Assembly (NCBI RefSeq): GCF_003626695.1
Contig: NZ_RBAH01000003.1
Coordinates: forward strand, 311,641-375,640
Origin: Paenibacillus ginsengarvi
GTDB taxonomy: Bacteria; Bacillota; Bacilli; Paenibacillales; NBRC-103111
DNA length: 64,000 nucleotides
Reading direction: 5' to 3'
Below the pieces are notes generated by a model. The model worked only from the letters and a program-made list of their open reading frames with translations, was not told the origin of the DNA and searched no databases. Of the stretch, positions 1 to 10,200 are shown in pieces (position 1 is the first letter of the stretch; each line of letters opens with the position of its first letter). The position numbers were made by a program, and so were the translations under genes.

Positions 1-2
1 TG

Positions 3-47
3 GAGGAGAACGCAAGGTTAAAGGCGGAGCTAGAGAAAAAGAAATGA
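3..47 (+). CDS. 3' end of a truncated CDS (coiled-coil C-terminus)
   Basis: Only the last 14 codons are in the window (E-E-N-A-R-L-K-A-E-L-E-K-K-K, then TGA). The Leu/Glu/Lys heptad-like pattern suggests a coiled-coil tail. A terminator-like hairpin follows six bases after the stop, so this looks like a real gene end. The family cannot be named from so short a piece. Confidence 0.5.
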   Translation, partial: EENARLKAELEKKK

Positions 48-52
48 AAAAA

Positions 53-77
53 GAGGGACTGGCACAACCAGCCCCTC
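53..77. terminator. Bidirectional hairpin terminator
   Basis: A 10-bp stem with one mismatch (GAGGGACTGG / CCAGCCCCTC) has a 5-nt loop. It lies between the convergent ends of the partial plus-strand gene and the minus-strand gene that stops at 91. An A-run on its left flank reads as U-rich on the minus strand. Confidence 0.6.
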
Positions 78-90
78 CCCTTCGTTCATC

Positions 91-552
91 TTAATATTGT
101 CCTTTAATAACAAAAAACGAACCCCGAATCGTTCCCGCCAGCTTGGACTTCTGCCTGGCAAACTTAAACTTCCCTAACTCCGCCGGTACCTCCATCCCCT
201 CGGAAAGCTTAAACCCGACGGCTCGTTTCTTAGAGTCATCCACCGTATACATGACATTGAGCCCAAGACCGTCCTCATAAAAGACGTAAGTAAATTGGAT
301 ATTTTCGACTTGAAACTGCGAAGTTTCCAAAGGCTTGGCCGCAAACTCAATATTGCGTTCTTCCTTCAAAATACGGTTCACGTAATCCAGGTTCTCCTGA
401 CTTTCGCTGGCCGGTATAACCGTAAATTCATGCTTGTATTTAGTCATAAAATAACGAGCTTCATTAGCGCGTAAACCGGCGAGCGCTTCCGCTACAGGCG
501 AAGACTCTAGTCCAACCGTGGACACATTTTTAAAATCAACGATATACGACAT
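91..552 (-). CDS. Hypothetical protein, 153 aa
   Basis: I do not recognise this family. The reading frame extends further upstream, but the ATG at 552 (M-S-Y-I-V-D-F) is preferred because GAGGG sits six bases before it and the upstream codons look non-coding. The protein is soluble and mixed alpha/beta, with no signal peptide or membrane segment and several aromatic-rich beta-like strands in its middle (F-T-Y-V-F-Y). It stands alone between a terminator and a non-coding stretch of about 370 bp, where I see no further gene. Confidence 0.6.
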   Translation of the reverse strand: MSYIVDFKNVSTVGLESSPVAEALAGLRANEARYFMTKYKHEFTVIPASESQENLDYVNRILKEERNIEFAAKPLETSQFQVENIQFTYVFYEDGLGLNVMYTVDDSKKRAVGFKLSEGMEVPAELGKFKFARQKSKLAGTIRGSFFVIKGQY

Positions 553-927
553 GTTCATCCCTCGTTTTCTCACTTTATTTAAACTAACAACAAGAATCCA
601 CACCTGCTCATACAGACTGGTATTCACAAACGCCACTTGAAATATACAACCAAATATACGACGTTGCTGCGTCAAAACCCTTTAATTTAAGGAGTTGAAA
701 CGATACTTTACCTTGTAGAGTTAACCGGCACGTTATCATAATGCACAAACCTCGTCCCGTCAAGAGATAAGTTGCGAAAAAGCGGCTTAACGGGAAAGCC
801 CCCTTCCTTTTTCCAAACCGGAATGAATTTCCGAGTATGGAGAGCCATATCGCTTTTTCCAATTCAACCGGTTTCACGTACAATTTTCTTCAGGTGGATC
901 GCGATTAAGAAAAAAAGGAGGGGCAGT

Positions 928-1167
928 ATGAACAGCGTGGACAAAATCAGATTTTTGATTTATTACGGTGAAACGCAAGAAAAGCCATGTAACGGGTACA
1001 TGGAGCTCAATTCGGATGGCAAGATGATCGCGCTTTATAACCAATATGGCGAGGAGATCGACCTATACGGCGGACATGAATTCGTCCGGGTACGGTCGCT
1101 TGGCAAATTCGATGATGAAGACCGCGATAATTTTTACTCCTTATTGGAAAGTGATGGTGTAGGATAA
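928..1167 (+). CDS. Small hypothetical protein, 79 aa
   Basis: A strong ribosome binding site (AAGGAGGGG) precedes the ATG at 928; the frame is open further upstream but has no other plausible start signal. The product is acidic and hydrophilic, with Y/F-rich segments and D/E-rich turns (F-D-D-E-D-R-D), and no transmembrane stretch. Family unknown. It converges with the response regulator fragment that ends at 1202. Confidence 0.6.
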   Translation: MNSVDKIRFLIYYGETQEKPCNGYMELNSDGKMIALYNQYGEEIDLYGGHEFVRVRSLGKFDDEDRDNFYSLLESDGVG

Positions 1168-1201
1168 CCGGCATTTCAAATCATGCTCGCCTAGGAGGCG
1201 G

Positions 1202-1918
1202 TCACTGATATTGTTCATACAGCTGCTCAACAATCGACGAAGGCTGCAAATCAAGCTCTTGAAGCAGCAACTGCTTATACTGCTCATAGTGATTATGAAG
1301 AGACTGCCGATCTCCCAGAGCCCCGTATATATGCAGCAGCAGCAGATTGGATTCTTCTTCGAATTCATTACGGGATACAAGCCTTCTCGCAATTTGCGCC
1401 GCTTCTCTAAATCGCTTCCGATCCAGCAGCCAGTTCGCAAGACGTTCGGCAAAGGAGTCGTACAAAACGGCCAAACGCTCATGCTCCGCAGTAGCCCATA
1501 CAAACGAGTGATTCTCGAAAAGCTCGCCTGCAAACTGTTTCTCCAGATCGATGGCCGCCGCAGCGTTCTCTTCGTTGATATCGGATAACTCCTTCATGTC
1601 CTGTTCCAATTGAATAAAATCGACATCGGCTTGTTCCAGATCAACACGATACTGCTCTTGCACGGAAATGACCATTTCCTTGAGTCCATGCGGTAACAGC
1701 GCTTTTCTAAGCTGATAAACCGCCGTATTCAGATACACTTCTGCATTTTTAACAGGCCTCTCCGGGAAAACATCTTCCAAGATTCGGATTTTGGTTACGC
1801 TTCGCCCCCGGTTTACGAGCAAATAGGCGAATAACTCCATACTTTTTTTGGAAATCCATTTTACTGTACCCGCCTGCTTACTACTGGCCTCGAAACCACC
1901 CATCCCCCGAACCGTCAA
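1202..1918 (-). CDS. C-terminal half of split response regulator: winged helix plus BTAD
   Basis: This 238-residue open frame starts at a TTG. It holds an OmpR-like winged-helix DNA-binding domain (residues ~5-95, with the S-K-K-S-M-E-L-F-A-Y-L-L pattern) followed by a bacterial transcriptional activation (BTAD/SARP-type, TPR-like) domain to the end. Just upstream, in the same frame, lies a receiver domain (1976-2320), separated only by a TAA at 1976. Together they give the normal REC-wHTH-BTAD order of about 370 residues, so this is probably one gene broken by a nonsense codon. If translated alone, it would lack phosphorylation control. Confidence 0.7.
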   Translation of the reverse strand: MTVRGMGGFEASSKQAGTVKWISKKSMELFAYLLVNRGRSVTKIRILEDVFPERPVKNAEVYLNTAVYQLRKALLPHGLKEMVISVQEQYRVDLEQADVDFIQLEQDMKELSDINEENAAAAIDLEKQFAGELFENHSFVWATAEHERLAVLYDSFAERLANWLLDRKRFREAAQIARRLVSRNEFEEESNLLLLHIYGALGDRQSLHNHYEQYKQLLLQELDLQPSSIVEQLYEQYQ

Positions 1919-1975
1919 CCGATTAAGCGGGGAAGTGCCAGCGTCATCAGAAGGAGATCTGCCTCTGCTGGCGGC

Positions 1976-2320
1976 TTAAGTGACCGTCTGGGCCAGTCGC
2001 TTTCTGGAAATCGGCTTAACCATATAGTCCAAAGGATAAACATCGTAAGCATCAAGCGCAAATTCCGAATGCGAGGTAGTAAACACGATGTCAAGCTCCG
2101 CACGAAGCGAACGCAAGCGGCGGGCCAGCTCCAATCCGTTATCCTCAGCGATCTTGATGTCCAGAAAGGCCAGATCCACATCCTCGTTCCGGACGAAGTC
2201 CAGTACCTCCTCCGCATGCTGGAAGCTGCCGACAAGCTCCACGTCTTGCATCGTCGATAACATCCGCTTCATAGCAAACAGCATGGCAGGCTCATCGTCA
2301 ACTATGAGAACTTTCATCAT
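1976..2320 (-). CDS. Receiver domain of split response regulator
   Basis: A complete CheY-like receiver of 114 residues: acidic pair D8-D9, phosphoacceptor D54 (L-A-F-L-D) and conserved K102 (V-K-P). The frame ends in TAA where a linker to the DNA-binding domain should begin; the same frame resumes and encodes a winged-helix/BTAD effector. The start overlaps the end of the histidine kinase gene by 23 bases, so the two are translationally coupled and form a cognate pair. As sequenced, the receiver would be a stand-alone, output-less protein. Confidence 0.75.
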   Translation of the reverse strand: MMKVLIVDDEPAMLFAMKRMLSTMQDVELVGSFQHAEEVLDFVRNEDVDLAFLDIKIAEDNGLELARRLRSLRAELDIVFTTSHSEFALDAYDVYPLDYMVKPISRKRLAQTVT

Positions 2321-4046
2321 GCTGTTCCCCTCTCATCGTGAAGTAAAATACGCTTCCTTGTCCTGCTTTGCTTTCCGCCCACATCCTCCCGCCGCTCCGC
2401 TCCACGAACTGGCGGCTTACGAGAAGTCCAAGTCCCGCGCCCTTCTCTCCCCCGGTGCCAGGCAAGGAATGGAGCTGCTTCTCGCTAAATAACTGACGAG
2501 CCTGTTCCTCTTCCATGCCAACCCCATTATCGCGGACGGAAATAGTCACCATGTCTCCCGATAACAAAGCCTGTACATGGACAGAGCCGCCCAATCCGGT
2601 AAATTTAATCGCGTTGGACAACAAATTGCGAAGTATTAAGCCTAGCGCTTCCCGATCCGCATACACACGAGTGCCTGGGGTAATGGGAGGAAACACCGTA
2701 ATCTGTTTGGCCTCGCTTTGGATATGCAGCGTTTGGCAACATTCCTCCACAACCTCGGACAACTCCACGAGCTGCGGACGAAGCGCCAAGTCTTCCCGCT
2801 GGCTGCGGAACCATTCCAATAAATTAGTAGCCATACCGAGCGTATTCCGAATCTGGTCGCCCAGCATCTCCACGATCTCGCGGTGATCCGCATCGAGACG
2901 GTCCCGATCTTCTTCCAGCAATTCAACGAGTTGAAATTGCAGCGCCAGCGGACTGCGAATATCGTGCGATACAATCGTGAACAACTGGTCCTTCAACTGG
3001 TTGAGCTGGGCAATCTGCTCCAGATGACGCTGCTTCTCCGTAATATCGAAGATGAGCGAAATACTTCCCTGTCCCTGCCTGCGCAGCGTATGCAGAGGAT
3101 ATACGTTCACGCTGTATATTTTTCTTTCGCCATCGAGCCAAGCGTCAATCTCTACATTGCCTTGCTGCATAGAACGGCACAGCGCGCCCCAATCGGGCCA
3201 ACGAATCAATAGTTCCGATATGTTTCGGCCGGAAATATTCGCATAACCCAGCTTTGAAAACCAGTGTGCAGCCTGTTTATTGCTATCTATAATTTTTCCC
3301 GCAGCATTCGCAATCAGAATACTTTCCTGAAGCGTATCCAATACAATATTTCTGGCAAATGGAACGAGAGAAAAAAACTTGTATCGCAGCACAATGATTA
3401 GCACCAGCATGCCCAGAAAACTGCAATATACCGACAAGGGAAGCAGCCAAGACGCCCACCCTGGATTAACCAGTTTCACAATTTCTATAATAACCGTAAC
3501 GGAGATCAAACACAGAACCCACATCCCGGGGTTACGCAAATCTTTGCGGATATTCCGGATATATTGAAACAGGAAATAAAAAGATACAGCCAAGATACTG
3601 TAGCAAAACATCGAATACGCTATCGAATAAACGGTTTTCGTCGTTACCAAATGATCCTCATAGAGTTCAATCTTCTGATAGACCACATGAAGATCCGAAT
3701 CGAACCACATCATCATCGACCAGAGCGTGAAGGCCGCAAGAAAGATAATCTTCCCTCGTCCCCTTAATAATTTGTCGTAGGCGACCAGTTCCAGCACGAA
3801 CAAAACGAAGAACGGGACCATCAGATTTAAAGCCGTTTGATGAATATTGCGAAAAAAAAGCTTCTCCGCCAAAGTATAACTGTTTGTCTCCAGAATAACG
3901 CCACTTGTATAAATAATGCGGCATGCGATCACACCGAGCAGATAGGTTACACCGCGTTCTTTTCTAAATCCGTATACAAAAACAAAGATGACGCACGTCA
4001 AAATCACTGAAGCAATCATAAAGATAGGCTGCATTGTTGCACTCAT
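2298..4046 (-). CDS. Sensor histidine kinase, 7TM-PAS-HisKA-HATPase
   Basis: This 582-residue membrane kinase has about seven hydrophobic segments in residues 1-225 (7TM sensor type), a PAS domain (~232-340), then HisKA with the H-box S-H-D-I-R-S-P-L (H361) and an HATPase domain with N-box (N-L-L-S-N-A-I-K-F), G1 (D-N-G-V-G-M) and G2 (G-A-G-L-G-L) motifs. All catalytic motifs are intact. It is upstream of and overlaps the receiver gene, its likely partner. The ligand is unknown; the 7TM input suggests a membrane or extracellular cue. Confidence 0.9.
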   Translation of the reverse strand: MSATMQPIFMIASVILTCVIFVFVYGFRKERGVTYLLGVIACRIIYTSGVILETNSYTLAEKLFFRNIHQTALNLMVPFFVLFVLELVAYDKLLRGRGKIIFLAAFTLWSMMMWFDSDLHVVYQKIELYEDHLVTTKTVYSIAYSMFCYSILAVSFYFLFQYIRNIRKDLRNPGMWVLCLISVTVIIEIVKLVNPGWASWLLPLSVYCSFLGMLVLIIVLRYKFFSLVPFARNIVLDTLQESILIANAAGKIIDSNKQAAHWFSKLGYANISGRNISELLIRWPDWGALCRSMQQGNVEIDAWLDGERKIYSVNVYPLHTLRRQGQGSISLIFDITEKQRHLEQIAQLNQLKDQLFTIVSHDIRSPLALQFQLVELLEEDRDRLDADHREIVEMLGDQIRNTLGMATNLLEWFRSQREDLALRPQLVELSEVVEECCQTLHIQSEAKQITVFPPITPGTRVYADREALGLILRNLLSNAIKFTGLGGSVHVQALLSGDMVTISVRDNGVGMEEEQARQLFSEKQLHSLPGTGGEKGAGLGLLVSRQFVERSGGRMWAESKAGQGSVFYFTMRGEQHDESSHS

Positions 4047-4187
4047 AGATCAGGTCACCTTATGTATGACTTAAGAAGATTCCTCCACCATCATCAGCTG
4101 TGGTTTGCATCCGATGCCTATGTCCTCTCTATCATATATCGACCACGGCCATAATTTCTATAAGCCTTATCCATTTTTCGCAAAGAC

Positions 4188-4235
4188 AAAAAAGAACCGG
4201 TCCGTTCTGTCATGAATCATGACGTAGCGGACCGG
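4188..4235 (-). terminator. Rho-independent terminator of the SLH repeat-protein gene
   Basis: On the minus strand, an 8-bp perfect stem CCGGTCCG / CGGACCGG with a 23-nt loop (itself containing TCATGA/TCATGA symmetry) is followed by TTCTTTTTT. It lies 30 bp past the stop of the giant surface-protein gene. Confidence 0.85.
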
Positions 4236-4265
4236 CCTAAATCTGTTGCTATTGGACCTATTCAA

Positions 4266-7200
4266 TTAGTCAATGAACTTTGCCTTCTTCAACATTCTCT
4301 GAATAATGGCAGCCGTTTCCGCTCTTGTGATATCGCTCGCCGGCTTCAACCCGGCGCCGGTACCGTCAACGATTCCATTCTTCACTACCAGGGCAACAGC
4401 AGGTTTAGCCCATGTGCTTACTGCCTGGCTATCCGAAAATATCGATAATGCCGCTTCGATATCGGCCGGGTTCATAGTTGCTTCCAATCCCAGCCCTGTC
4501 AGCTTCATGGCCCGTATGACGATGGTCATCGCTTCCTCGCGTGTGATGGTGTTCGCAGGACGGAACGCTCCATCCTCATATCCATCGACGAGACCGTATT
4601 CCTGTGCCTTTGTTACTGCCCCTGCATACCAATCGCCGGATTGCACATCTGTAAATCCAGATACGCCTCCTGTGTCGGATAACCCTAATGCTCTAACCAT
4701 AATCGCTGTGTACTCCGCTCGCGTCACCGCTCCATCCGGGTTATAATGCGTCTCATCGATGCCGTTCACGATGAAGCGCGAAGCCAGATCGTTCACCGCA
4801 TGTTTGGACCAATGCTGCTCCACATCCGCAAACGTTTTTGGATGGTTAATAAGAGCGAATACGCCATTTGTCAAGCTATGGATAATCGCGAAGTACTTCC
4901 CGTCTTTTAACCTCACGTAAGTGGGTACATGGTGGAGCGTTCCATCCTCCTGGATCATTACAGCGGTTGTGATGCCGCCAGGCTCTGTCCCGTCCGGCAG
5001 TGAAATTTCCATCTCTATATACGAGCGGAACTTGCCTACTTTCTCTGCATTCCCTTCATACGCGGCTGTTACCTGAAAATCGACCGGATGCCCCACAAAG
5101 GTAAAATTACGATTTCCCGCTCCATTTGCCTTCCGCCATCCCTCGTTGAAATCGCTCTTCCCGATCCGAGCCTGAACGATCATATCCTGCACGTCTTCTG
5201 TGCCAAATCGGGCCGCCAAACGATCGATTCCAATTTCTGATGCGGGTAGACGGAGTGTTCCATAGGGCGTGCGAATTTCCCATACCATATGCTTTCTTTC
5301 CATCGCTTTAACTATATCCCCTGGCAGAAGCACGGAGATATAATCTACCTTGGATGAGATAATCATACCGACTACCGACATAGAGTCCGCTTTCTCAAGG
5401 AGATCGTACATCTGGGCGGCATCTATCGTAATCGTCAGCTCCTGCTCCCCCGTCATATTGGCCTTCGCTAACAATTCATAAGAATGGTCGCCAAGGATCA
5501 GTCGAACTTCTTCCGTCTGCTGCGGCTCCGCCGGAGTTGGCGGATAGGACCCGGAAGACATTCTATCAACTGTCACTACATAGGTGTTCGTGGATCCGTT
5601 CTGTGCTGTGACCACGATATCGATCTTGTTGCTGCCTACACCCAAGATTACCTGGTTATCCGGAGCCTCCGTACCGTTCACTATGATTTTCGCTGTGGCA
5701 TGCTTCTCATATACCGCTGTTGTTACCGTGGTAGCCCCAATTCGGTTAGTGACACGGGAATCGTACGAGAACACTCCTCGCTCAAATGCCGGGCTTAGTG
5801 TAAGATCCGTTAAGCTCAAGCTTTCCAGACTTGCATCCCCGCTAAGCGGCATAGCAAGGACTTCGTTGGAGTACAGGCTAGTCCCTCCTGTGTTATTTGC
5901 CATCACCGTGAAGTAATAGCCGATGCCGTTTGTCAGACCTGATGCCGTATAACTATATGTCGCGCTGCTTACGGTTTCAATAGGAACAGTGCCATAGGAA
6001 CGGGTAGCAGTCCCTCCGTACACACTATAGGATACGGCTCCCGGCACACCCTGCCAGTTTAACGTGACCATTCCGTCAGCCGCATTTCCCACCAGTCCGA
6101 CAGGAGACTTCGGCGCTCTCGTAATCGTAACCGAGTAGGCTTTGGCCGAACCGTCTTGCGCCGTCACACCCACAACGATCGTATTGCTTCCCTCGTTCAG
6201 AACCACTTCAGTCGCTTGACCGCTTGGAACAGCCGTATTGTTCACTTGGATAGCGGCATGACTGTCGTACACCGATGCCGTCACCGTAACCGCCGTAATG
6301 CTGTTTAACACAGTGGCCGTATAGTGAGTCGTACCGGGGGCGAAAGCTGGACTCGGGATCGTGTCCGAAACGATTAGGCTGCTCAAATCTGCGCTGCTGC
6401 TTGTTGTCCACTTCGCATACAGCGTCGTATTCCCCGTAATAATCGCCGCAAATGTGAAGGGGGCTGTCAATTCTGCGTCCATGTACCAGCCTGTGAACGT
6501 ATAGCCCGCCTTCGTCGGGTCGGCAGGTTCGGTTGCCAGCGCATTGTAGCTCACCGCCTGACCGCTAATAGCCGTGCCGCCGTTGCTGTTGAACGTCACC
6601 GAGAAACTGTCCGTTGCCCACCTCGCATACAGCGTCGTATCTCCAATGATCGGAGTGGAGAACGTGAAAACGGCTGTCAGTTCTTCGTCCGCATACCAGC
6701 CTCCAAACGTATAACCTGTCTTGATCGGGTCGGCCGGTACCGTGGCGGTGCCGGTATAACTTACTTCCTGACTGCTCACTGCACTGCCTTCGTTACTGTC
6801 GAACGTCACGGTATAACGGTTCGTCGTCCAGTTCGCATGCAGTAACATATCTCGCGTAATGGCCGTCGCGAATGTGAAGGATTCCGTCAATTCCGCGTCT
6901 GTATACCAGCCTGCAAACGTATATCCTGCCTTCATCGGATCGGCAGGCGCGGGGGTCGTGCTGTTGTAGCTCACCGCCAGACTGCCCACCGATGTGCCGC
7001 CGTTGCTGTTGAAGGTGACCGCATAGCTGTCTGTCGCCCACTTCGCATACAACGTCATATCTCCTATAATCGGAGTGGAGAACGTGAAAACGGCTGTCAG
7101 TTCTTCGTCCGCATACCAGCCCCCGAATGTGTAACCCGACTTCGCCGGATCGGCAGGTGCCGTGATCATACTGCTGTGGCTCGCTGCCAAGCTGCTCACG

Positions 7201-10200
7201 GCCGTTCCGCCGTTGCTGTCGAAGGTGACCGTGTAGCTATCCTTCTCCCACTTCGCATACAGCGTTATATCTCTCGTAATCACCGTGTTGAATGAAAAGG
7301 CAGTTGTTAACTGTTCGTCCGTATACCAGCCGGCGAATATGTACCCTGTATTCGTCGGATCGGCAGGTGCAGCGGCTATCCCCTCGTAGCTCACCGTCAA
7401 ACTGTTCACGGGCGAACCGCCATTGCTGTCGAACGTTACCAAATAGCTGTCCGTCTCCCACTTCGCATACAGCGTCTTATCGCCTGTGATCGCCGTGGTG
7501 AACGGAAAAAGCGTCGTCAGCTCTTCGTCCATATGCCAGCCTGCGAACGCGTAACCCGGCCTCACCGGATCGGCAGGCGGTGTAACCAAGCTGTTGTAGG
7601 GCACCTGCACTTGTGCGATCGAACCCTCGTTGTTGTCGAACGTCACGGTGTAACTGTCCGCGATCCAGCTCGCATACAGCACCATATCCCCCGTAATGGC
7701 CATGGAAAAGGTGAAAGGCACAGTCAAGCCGGTGTTCATGTACCAGCCGCCAAACGCAAAACCGGACTGGGTCGGGTCTGGAGGCTCGACAGCGGTCTGG
7801 TTGTACCTCACCGTCTGATTGCTCACGGCCGTACCGCCGCCGCTGTCAAATGTAATCGTGTATTCATTTGCCGTCCACTTGGCGTACAGCGCCATATCCC
7901 CCGTAATCGCCGTTGTGAATTCAAATGCAAGCTCCAGCTCCTCATCCGTATACCAGCCTCCGAACGTGTAGCCCGGCCTTGTCGGGTCTCCCGGTGCCGC
8001 GATCGGGGTGTTGTAGGTGGCCGTCACCACCGTGACCTCCGTGCCGCCGTTGCTGTCAAACGTAACCGTGTAACGTCCCTCTATCCACTTGGCATACACC
8101 GTCGTATTCACTGTAATCTTCGCAGGGAATGGAAAAGGAATCTTCAGCTCTTCATCCGCATGCCAGCCTCCGAAGGCGTAACCCACATTCGTCGGGTCTC
8201 CCGGCGCCGGAATCAGGTCGTCGTAAGTCGCTGTCACAACCGTGACAGGCGTACCTCCTTTACTGTCAAACGTGAGCGTATATACGTCCTTCGTCCATCT
8301 TGCATACAGCTCATTATCCGCTGTAATCACCGTGTTGAAATCAAAAAAATCCATCAGCGCTACATCTGTGTACCAGCCTGCGAGCGTATAGCCTACCTTC
8401 GTCGGAGCCGCAGGTTCCACGATCAAAGCACCGTAACTCACTGCTTGGCTGTTTACGGATGTACCGCCGTTGCTGTGGAACGTCACCGCATAACTGTCTG
8501 TCGCCCATCCCGCATGCAAGGTCGTATCCGCTGTAATAACTGTAGTGAACAGGAACGGTGTTGTCAGCGTAGCATCTGTGTACCACCCGCTAAATGTGTA
8601 GCCGGTTTTGGCGGGGTCGGCGGGCGCTGTCGCCTTGCTGCCATAGCTAACGATCAGATTGCCCACAGGCGTTCCTCCGTAAGTGTCAAACGTGACCGTG
8701 TATGTATGGGGTACCCACTTGGCATACAAAATCGTATTCCCGGTAATCGCGGTGGCGAAAGAGGCTGGTGTCGTCAATCCCGCGGTCGTATACCACCCGC
8801 CAAAAGTATGGCCTAATTTGGTTGGGGCGGCAGGTGCTGCAGCCAAGCCGTTGCTGGCGACGGTCTGGCTGCTCACCGCCGATCCACCGCCACTGTTAAA
8901 CGAAACCGTGTAATTGGGCAGCCACTTCGCATACAGCTTCGTATTTCCGGTAATCGCCGCATTAAAATCGTAAAGCGTCGTCAACCCCGTATTCGTGTAC
9001 CACCCTCCGAACGTATAGCCCGTTCGTGTCGGGGCCGTAGGTGTCGTCGCCTTATTGTTGTAGCCCACCGTCTGGCTGCCCACCGCAGTACCGCCGTTGC
9101 TTTCAAACGTGACCGTGTAATTGTTTAACGTCCATTTCGCATACAGCGTCGTATTTCCCGTTATCGCCGTCGTGAATGCGAACGCTGTTGTTAATCCCGT
9201 GTTCGTGTACCACCCTCCGAACGTGTAACCCGTTCTCGTCGGAGCCGCAGGCGCTGTCGCCTTGTTGCTATAGCTCACCGTCTGGCTGCTCACTGCCGTT
9301 CCGCCATTGCTGTTGAACGTGATTGTGTAATTGTTTAACGTCCACTTCGCGTACAGCGTCGTATTTCCCGTAATCGCCGTAGTAAATGCGAACGCCGTCG
9401 TCAACCCCGTGTTCGTGTACCAGCCTCCGAACGTATAACCCGTCCGCGTCGGATTGGCAGGCGCCGTCGCCTTGTTGTTATAGCTCACTGTCTGGCTGCT
9501 CACTCCCGTTCCGCCATTGCTGTTAAACGTGACCGTGTAATGGTTTGGCGTCCACTTCGCGTACAGCGTCGTATTTCCCGTTATCGCCGTCGTGAATGCA
9601 AATGCTGTGGTCAACCCCGTGTTCGTGTACCATCCTCCGAACGTATAACCCGTCCGCGTCGGATTGGCGGGCGCCGTCGCCTTGTTGTTATAGCTCACCG
9701 TCTGGCTGTTCACTGCCGTTCCGCCATTGCTGTTGAACGTGACGGTGTAATGGTTTGGCGTCCACTTCGCGTACAGCGTCGTATTTCCCGTAATCGCCGT
9801 CGTGAATGCAAATGCTGTGGTCAACCCCGTGTTCGTGTACCATCCTCCGAACGTGTAACCCGTCCGTGTCGGATTGGCAGGCGCAGTCGCCTTGTTGTTA
9901 TAGCCCACCGTCTGGCTGCCCACCGCTGTTCCGCCGTTACTCTCAAACGTGACCGTGTAATTATTCAACGTCCATTTTGCATACAAAGTCGTATTGCCCG
10001 TAATCGCCGTCGTGAATGCGAACGCTGTCGTCAACCCCGTGTTCGTGTACCATCCTCCGAACGTATAACCCGTCCGCGTCGGATTGGCAGGTGCTGTCGC
10101 CCTGTTGTTATAACCGACCGTCTGGCTATTCACCGCCGTTCCGCCGTTGCTGTTGAACGTGACCGTGTAATGGTTTAGCGTCCACTTCGCATACAGTGTC

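Noticed and set aside
7533..8816. 427-codon open frame on the plus strand within the giant surface-protein gene
   Set aside because: It is antisense to the repeat array, its product is an Arg/His/Cys-rich repeat with no fold-like features, and it has no ribosome binding site.
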